Assembly: GCA_022510945.1 (NCBI GenBank)
Contig: JAFLSK010000001.1
Span: forward strand, 208,718-272,717
Origin: Ruminococcus sp.
GTDB taxonomy: Bacteria > Bacillota > Clostridia > Oscillospirales > Acutalibacteraceae
Length of the DNA: 64,000 nt
Direction: 5' to 3'
This document shows positions 59,132 to 64,000 of this stretch, piece by piece. Every line of letters begins with the position of its first letter. Positions within the stretch are counted from its first letter, which is position 1. The notes beneath the pieces were generated by a model that saw only the letters and a program-made list of their open reading frames with translations, was not told where the DNA came from and made no database searches. The translations under genes were made by a program, and so were the position numbers.

Positions 59132-60004
59132 TTAACTGTTAGGCTTATGCATATCTCGGTGGTAGACCGAGGTTTTGTATCCTTCATTAAGGAAATGACG
59201 GCGCAGATACTCGGCAATGGCAACGCTGCGGTGCTTTCCGCCGGTGCAGCCTATGCCTACAACGAGCTCGGCCTTTCCTTCCTTTAGATAGAGCGGAACT
59301 GCGAAATCGAGAAGGTCTTTAAGTTTTTCGACAAGCTTTTCCGTGTCGTCGGAATCAAAGACGTAATCATACACGTCCTTTTCGAGGCCTGTCCTCTCGC
59401 GCAATTCGGGCAAATAGTACGGATTAGGAAGACAGCGGACATCAAAAATCGTGTCACAATCCGTGGGAGCTCCGTGCTTGAATCCGAACGACATAAACGT
59501 AACGATAATTGACTTTTCATTGTCTCCGAGGAATATCTGAACGATACGCTCTTTTAAAATCTTTGTCGTTACGTTGGTGGTGTCGATAGTGTAGTCGGCA
59601 ATTTTTTTAAATGGTTTGAGGTATTCGATTTCAAGCGACAGTGCGCTCTCGATAGAATTATCCTCAGCAATATCCGCGAGCGGATGGCGGCGGCGCGTCT
59701 CCTTGTAGCGGGTAACGAGCACGTCCTCCCTCGCGTAGAGGAAAATCAGTCGGAATTTCTTGCGGTCTTCCTTTAACGCGATGATATTGTCGTAAAGCTC
59801 AAGAAAATTATTCTTGTCGCGCACGTCGATAACCACCGCGACGCGCTTCATCGTCTCGTCGCTTGAGGTTTCACAAAGATTGTAAAATGTTCTGAGTAAG
59901 GTTGTCGGGAGATTGTCCACGCAGTAAAAACCGATATCCTCGACCGCGTGGAGCGCGCTGGTCTTGCCCGCACCCGAAAGTCCCGTGATTATTACAAATT
60001 CCAT
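59132..60004 (-). CDS. rapZ: RapZ/YvcJ family nucleotide-binding protein
   Basis: RapZ/YvcJ proteins are P-loop NTPases. The E. coli protein is an RNA adaptor for RNase E; the Bacillus YvcJ role is less clear. The 290-residue protein has Walker A GLSGAGKTSAL at residues 8-18, YCVDNLP, FLYAREDVLVTRYKETRRRHPL and the C-terminal GIGCTGGKHRSVAIAEYL, HRDMH. It lies between murB and whiA with gaps of nine and two bases. Confidence 0.94.
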   Translation of the reverse strand: MEFVIITGLSGAGKTSALHAVEDIGFYCVDNLPTTLLRTFYNLCETSSDETMKRVAVVIDVRDKNNFLELYDNIIALKEDRKKFRLIFLYAREDVLVTRYKETRRRHPLADIAEDNSIESALSLEIEYLKPFKKIADYTIDTTNVTTKILKERIVQIFLGDNEKSIIVTFMSFGFKHGAPTDCDTIFDVRCLPNPYYLPELRERTGLEKDVYDYVFDSDDTEKLVEKLKDLLDFAVPLYLKEGKAELVVGIGCTGGKHRSVAIAEYLRRHFLNEGYKTSVYHRDMHKPNS

Positions 60005-60013
60005 ACGCTTTCC

Positions 60014-60922
60014 TTAATCTATAAATATAACCTCACGCTCAAGGTCGTATCCTGTGTTTTTCTTTACTGTATCCTGAATTTTTTTGATGAGGTTTTTAAC
60101 ATCCTCGCAAGTAGCAGAGCCGGTATTTACGATAAATCCCGCGTGCTTAGGAGATACCTGAGCTCCGCCTACGGACGCACCCTTAAGTCCGCATTGCTCA
60201 ATCAGAGCCCCTGCAAACGCACCCTCGGGTCGTCTGAAAACCGAACCAGCCGACGGAAACTCGAGCGGCTGCTTATCCTTGCGACGGGACATATAATCGT
60301 CCATACGGTTGCGGATTTCTGTTCTGTTATCGAGCGAAAGCTTAAGAGTAACACCGATTATGGTGTAGCCATTCTCCTTATAAACACTGTGACGGTAGCC
60401 GAAGTCGAGGTCACAAGCTTTAATCGTGCCGATATTTCCGCTGCGGTCTATATGGCGAACAGAGTAAACAACGTTTCTTATTTCTCCGCCGTAAGCGCCT
60501 GCGTTCATAAACACAGCGCCGCCCACAGAACCCGGAATACCCCAGGCAAACTCGAGACCGGAGAGTGAATAATTCTCAGCCTCTCTGCACAGGCCCGCAA
60601 GCGAAAGTCCTGCGCCGCAGTAGAGCGTGCTGTCGTCGAGACGTTCTACGCTGCAAAAATCGCCACCAAGGTGGATTACCACCTTATCGAGTCCGTTGTC
60701 GTTCACTAAAATATTGCTGCCCTTGCCGATTACTATGTACTCCGCTTCATTTTCAAAAAGAAAGCGGATAAGCTCAGAAAGCTGATTTACTGTCGTTACC
60801 TCGACGTAGAGAGCAGCATTACCGCCGATTTTGAAGGTAGTGCGGCTTTTCATCGAGGCGTTGTACTCGGGTAATGCTCCGATTTTTTCGGCAAATTTAT
60901 AAATTATTTCATATTTATTCAT
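60014..60922 (-). CDS. murB: UDP-N-acetylenolpyruvoylglucosamine reductase MurB
   Basis: MurB uses FAD and NADPH to form UDP-MurNAc, the second committed step of peptidoglycan synthesis. The 302-residue protein is type II: MKSRTTFKIGG, VIGKGSNILV, IPGSVGGAVFMNAGAYGGEI, PLEFPSAGSVFRRPEG with the catalytic Ser, and AQVSPKHAGFIVN. It lies 39 bases after hprK. Confidence 0.96.
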   Translation of the reverse strand: MNKYEIIYKFAEKIGALPEYNASMKSRTTFKIGGNAALYVEVTTVNQLSELIRFLFENEAEYIVIGKGSNILVNDNGLDKVVIHLGGDFCSVERLDDSTLYCGAGLSLAGLCREAENYSLSGLEFAWGIPGSVGGAVFMNAGAYGGEIRNVVYSVRHIDRSGNIGTIKACDLDFGYRHSVYKENGYTIIGVTLKLSLDNRTEIRNRMDDYMSRRKDKQPLEFPSAGSVFRRPEGAFAGALIEQCGLKGASVGGAQVSPKHAGFIVNTGSATCEDVKNLIKKIQDTVKKNTGYDLEREVIFID

Positions 60923-60961
60923 ACGATTGTTCCTAACTTAATTATTTATATAATTTTATGT

Positions 60962-61927
60962 TCAATCCCAATCCTTTACAACACGTTTTTCAATCATTTC
61001 TTCATCAATTTCCATACCGAGACTCGTGAGCAGATCCTGCGCCGCGTTGTAGCCCATTTTCTTCTGTCGATTGTTCATAGCGGCAACCTCGATAATATTA
61101 GAAAGGTTTCGTCCCGGCTTTACGGGGATTGTGAGTATCGGCACATCTATGCCGAGGATTTTCATATACTCGTTTTCAAATCCCATACGCTCGTACACCT
61201 TAGTGCTGTCCCAATTCTCGAGGTTAACTATCATATCAATCTTCTCGCTGAGCTTGATTGAACCCATACCGAAGAGATTACGGGCGTTGATAATTCCTAC
61301 GCCGCGTAACTCGACGAAGTGACGGATATTCTGCGGCGACTGACCGATAAGGGTGGTGTTGTTAATCTTGCGGATTTCCACGGCGTCGTCGGCTATGAGA
61401 CGGTGTCCGCGCTTCATAAGGTCGATTGCGGTCTCGCTCTTTCCGACGCCGCTGTCTCCGATTATAAGACAACCCTCGCCGTATACCTCAACCAAAACAC
61501 CGTGGCGCGTGATACGCGGAGCAAGCTCGGCGCTGAGGAACGTAACAAGTCCTGCGGAAAGTCCCGAGGTGCTGTCAGACGACTGCAACACCGGAATATT
61601 ATAACGCGTAGCACACTCATTCATAGCGTCGGATAATTCATAGTCACGGCAAAGAATAACCGCGGGAGGTCCGAAACGGAAAATCGAGTCGATAACGTGC
61701 TGTTGCTGTTCAACGCCGAAACGCGACAGATATGAAAACTCTGTATGACCGAAAACAAGTATTCTTGTTTTGTCAAAAAAGTCAAGATAACCCGTAAGTT
61801 GCAAGCCGGGACGTCTGATATTACTGTTCTTAATCAGAATCTCTTCCGGCTCAAAAGGCATATATAAGGGCTTAAGCGACAGAGCGTCGATAAGTTGCTT
61901 TAATGTTACAGAATATTCAGTAGCCAT
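60962..61927 (-). CDS. hprK: HPr kinase/phosphorylase HprK
   Basis: HprK phosphorylates and dephosphorylates Ser46 of HPr, the switch for catabolite repression in Firmicutes. The 321-residue protein has Walker A GDSGVGKSETAIDLMKRGHRLIADD at about 157, and the signature LRGVGIINARNLFGMGS. Together with pfkA this window carries two glycolytic control genes. It is the first gene of the long hprK-to-hemZ array and has its own promoter. Confidence 0.97.
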   Translation of the reverse strand: MATEYSVTLKQLIDALSLKPLYMPFEPEEILIKNSNIRRPGLQLTGYLDFFDKTRILVFGHTEFSYLSRFGVEQQQHVIDSIFRFGPPAVILCRDYELSDAMNECATRYNIPVLQSSDSTSGLSAGLVTFLSAELAPRITRHGVLVEVYGEGCLIIGDSGVGKSETAIDLMKRGHRLIADDAVEIRKINNTTLIGQSPQNIRHFVELRGVGIINARNLFGMGSIKLSEKIDMIVNLENWDSTKVYERMGFENEYMKILGIDVPILTIPVKPGRNLSNIIEVAAMNNRQKKMGYNAAQDLLTSLGMEIDEEMIEKRVVKDWD

Positions 61928-61981
61928 AATCTACTCACCCGTTTCGTAAATGTTGAAGGAAATAATACCTATTTAGAGTAC

Positions 61982-62010
61982 ATTATACTACAAAATTGCT
62001 GATTTGAAAA
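61982..62010 (-). promoter_or_regulatory. Sigma-A promoter of the hprK array
   Basis: TTTTCA (62010-62005), a 17-base gap and TATAAT (61987-61982) on the minus strand, about 55 bases before the hprK ATG. No clear terminator for the gerAB gene was found in the 120-base spacer, so read-through is possible. Confidence 0.65.
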
Positions 62011-62049
62011 GTAAAATTCAGTAATTTTTTGCAAAAAATGTATATTAAT

Positions 62050-62985
62050 TCATAGTTTGCTTTTAATATTACGCGCAAATATAGCGTAAACCAATATTGT
62101 CAGTACCGTAACAGCTGTTAATATCAGCGCAAACGGCTGCCACATAAGGAAATCTCCTACTACTTTTGCATAGCTTGCGGTGATTGCAAGACCCATACAT
62201 ACGGAGATATAAATTCCGTGCGCGATATATTTGTGCTTGAATTTTTCGAAAAGCGATATTGTACCGAGCGAAGTGATATAAAGAGATGAAACAGAGAGAA
62301 AGCCGAGCAACAGGAAATCTGCCGCACGAAATACGCCGACGTGGGAGTTTTCAGGTATTTCCTGTATTGGATAAGCTCCGTTTACGCCGTACGCAAACAA
62401 GGAGAACAGGAAGATTACTCCGAAAATTATAGCGGAATATATGAGCGATACATAAGGCTTATTCTCGGTAATATTGTCGTAGAGGAGAACGTACGCAGCG
62501 GACGGAAAAAGTAAAACAAGCGACGGAAGGATGTTGCTGTCGAAGTCTAAAGTTATATTAAAGCTCATATCCCCGAGTGCACAGATGAGAATATATATCA
62601 CGGACACAATTGTGAAAAAACCGATTATAGTCGCCGCGCGGGAGACAGCCTCTATCCCCTTTACCGTACAGAAAAAAGCAAAACCGAACAGTAGCAGCGC
62701 AGTAAGCCACAAGGGCTTGAAGTCGAGTACAGTGTACATATAGTCTATAAACCTGTGCGACGCAGATACTGCGAAAACAGTAAAATATACAGAAACTACA
62801 GAGCGCAGAATAATATTAGTTTTTCCATTATACAGAGACACTACGGCGATATTTATGCCGAGTGCGGCGGCCGTTTCGGCAAGCAGAAATACGGACGATT
62901 TGTTGTCGATAAAGAGAACTGCAATAAGACACGAGAGCAACATAGAAAACCAGAACTGCGAGAGCGTTATTTTATTATTTTTCAT
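62050..62985 (-). CDS. GerAB-type spore germination permease
   Basis: The 311-residue protein is a polytopic membrane protein of the GerAB/APC-like transporter family, the likely germinant-binding subunit of GerA-type receptors. It begins with KITLSQFWFSML, as the family does, and has about eight to ten transmembrane segments. It is about 50 residues shorter than typical GerAB (about 360), so one or two segments may be missing or short. The start overlaps the gerAA gene by 11 bases. A gerAC lipoprotein gene, usually third, is not seen downstream. Confidence 0.8.
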   Translation of the reverse strand: MKNNKITLSQFWFSMLLSCLIAVLFIDNKSSVFLLAETAAALGINIAVVSLYNGKTNIILRSVVSVYFTVFAVSASHRFIDYMYTVLDFKPLWLTALLLFGFAFFCTVKGIEAVSRAATIIGFFTIVSVIYILICALGDMSFNITLDFDSNILPSLVLLFPSAAYVLLYDNITENKPYVSLIYSAIIFGVIFLFSLFAYGVNGAYPIQEIPENSHVGVFRAADFLLLGFLSVSSLYITSLGTISLFEKFKHKYIAHGIYISVCMGLAITASYAKVVGDFLMWQPFALILTAVTVLTILVYAIFARNIKSKL

Positions 62986-64000
62986 ATACGCTGCCTCCCT
63001 TTAAATCCTGAACATTCATATTGAACTTTGAAAGCTTTTTCCAGCCCATACGGACGAAAACATCACGCATATTCTTCTTGGCAAAAGGCGTAATCGGGGT
63101 AACATAGACAACACCGAGGGTTGATTTTGAACACATAAAAATCGTAACAACGCAGCAAAGCATCGCTATTCCCCACGTTCCCAAAAGCCCGCCGATAACT
63201 ATGAACGAAAGGCGCAGGACTGTTATCTGCGGATATAGGTCGGGAATTACATAGCTGCAAATCGCCGCGATTGCGACCGCCATAAGCGTGGGCGCGCCGA
63301 TTATACCCGCGCTGATTGCACAATCGCCGATAACAAGAGCGCCGACGATACTTACAGCGTGGCCGAGCACCTTCGGAAGTCTGAGACCTGCCTCGCGCAT
63401 TATCTCGTAGACAAAGTCAATCATAATAACCTCAAGCAACAGCGGCAAAGGAGTATGCTCGATACTGTCTTTAATATTACTTATCATCTCTTTCGGGAAA
63501 TACTCAGGGTGGAAGGTTACGAAGGCGATGTATAAGCCCGGCAGAAGAATAGAAAGAAAATAGGAAATGTATTTTAATACACGGGTAAGGGTCGCGAAAT
63601 AAGGGCGGTTTGAGTAGTCGTCGACGGACTGGAAGTTCTCGGCAAAAAGGTGCGGAATCACAAGCACGGACGGAGTACCGTCGACGAGGATACCTATTCT
63701 GCCCTCCATAAGCTTACCGCACAAAGTATCTGGACGTTCGGTGATTCCGATACCTGTAAAAATTTCATTCTTTCCGCTGTCCTCGAGGTACGGGACGAGG
63801 TAACCGCTACCGAGTACAATTTTTAAATCGCAAGCCTTAAGTCGGTTTCTGAGTTCTTCGACGGATGCTTTCGTCGCCTTATCGTTTATATAGCAAAGCG
63901 CGATGTTTGTGTTGGACTCGGAGCCGATTTTTGATGTTTCGAACACGAGATGCGGGTTCTTCATTCTGCGGCGAATAAGGGTCATATTTACACGCAAAGC
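62975..64000 (-). CDS. GerAA-type spore germination protein (C-terminal part, runs off window)
   Basis: This is the larger membrane subunit of a GerA-type germinant receptor. The frame is open to the right edge; about 342 residues are visible and the true start lies beyond. Seen stretches are RRRMKNPHLVFETSKIGSESNTNIALCYI, MEGRIGILVDGTPSVLVIPHLFAENFQSVDDY and LRLPKVLGHAVSIVGALVIGDCAISAGI, all typical of GerAA. Five to six transmembrane segments follow the soluble domain. It is coupled to the gerAB-type gene by an 11-base overlap. Confidence 0.92.
   Translation of the reverse strand, partial: ALRVNMTLIRRRMKNPHLVFETSKIGSESNTNIALCYINDKATKASVEELRNRLKACDLKIVLGSGYLVPYLEDSGKNEIFTGIGITERPDTLCGKLMEGRIGILVDGTPSVLVIPHLFAENFQSVDDYSNRPYFATLTRVLKYISYFLSILLPGLYIAFVTFHPEYFPKEMISNIKDSIEHTPLPLLLEVIMIDFVYEIMREAGLRLPKVLGHAVSIVGALVIGDCAISAGIIGAPTLMAVAIAAICSYVIPDLYPQITVLRLSFIVIGGLLGTWGIAMLCCVVTIFMCSKSTLGVVYVTPITPFAKKNMRDVFVRMGWKKLSKFNMNVQDLKGGSVYEK

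Noticed and set aside
1..64000. CRISPR arrays, insertion sequences, prophage, tRNA or rRNA genes
   Set aside because: No spaced direct repeats, transposase or phage genes, or tRNA/rRNA-like sequence were recognised anywhere in the window; genes are almost all core or sporulation functions in tight operons.

Overview
This 64 kb window is a gene-dense chromosomal segment of a Gram-positive, endospore-forming member of the Clostridia. Evidence for this is PolC-type DNA polymerase, HPr kinase, spoIIGA-sigE, yabP/yabQ, ylmC/ymxH, a SleB-type hydrolase and a gerA-type germination locus. An Oscillospiraceae/Ruminococcaceae-like origin is my best guess from protein style and operon structure, but the sequence alone does not prove it. 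Base composition looks mid-range, with AT-rich intergenic spacers. No phage, insertion sequence, CRISPR array, tRNA or rRNA was seen.

Layout: (1) 1-5.2 kb, minus: miaB - ylbF-like - mutS - mutL (mutL runs off the left edge), driven by a TTGTAT-17-TATAAT promoter. (2) 5.3-6.2 kb, plus: yajC and a TIGR04086-like membrane protein. (3) 6.3-9.9 kb: rluA-like and DUF1294 genes (minus), a GHL10-type hydrolase (plus), and mtaB (minus). (4) 10-16 kb, minus: hisZ-G-D-C-B-A-I-E, which lacks hisH and hisF. (5) 16.2-28.3 kb, minus: pyrH-frr-uppS-cdsA-dxr-rseP-ispG-polC-AI-2E transporter. (6) 28.5-30.4 kb, minus: rpsB-tsf behind a structured S2 leader RNA. (7) 30.4-36.5 kb: sporulation and cell-envelope genes. 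These are a SleB-like hydrolase, ylmC, degV, two very small genes, spoIIGA-sigE, an aspartate-rich lipoprotein and a MORN-repeat protein. (8) 36.5-44.1 kb, minus: pfkA, then zinc-ribbon - spoVB-like - mazG - hup - rqcP - yabP - yabQ - divIC - S1-domain - rRNA methyltransferase, the counterpart of the Bacillus yabM-to-yabR cluster. (9) 44.1-62 kb, minus: hprK-murB-rapZ-whiA-xseB-ispA-dxs-tlyA-nadK-argR-recN-recJ-rel-(orphan)-dtd-MBL-hemZ, a very long tightly packed array. (10) 62-64 kb, minus: gerAB and gerAA-like genes (gerAA runs off the right edge).

Functionally the window holds much of the MEP/isoprenoid route to undecaprenyl diphosphate (dxs, dxr, ispG, ispA, uppS), linked to phospholipid (cdsA) and cell-wall (murB) synthesis. 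It also holds translation (rpsB, tsf, frr, dtd, tRNA methylthiotransferases), replication and repair (polC, mutSL, recN, recJ, xseB) and carbon and stress control (hprK, rel, pfkA, rapZ).

No novel multi-gene defence-type system was found. The most interesting signals are regulatory. In two places a terminator-like hairpin carries the next gene's Shine-Dalgarno sequence in its 3' arm. The one before yabP also seems to contain a sigma-E-type promoter placed so that its transcript would lack the 5' arm. The rpsB -35 box lies inside the terminator of the preceding gene, and a palindrome covers the his -10 box. Gene-content oddities are the missing hisH/hisF, xseA, yvcK/gdmA and sigG neighbours, and a 27-codon membrane peptide gene beside spoIIGA.
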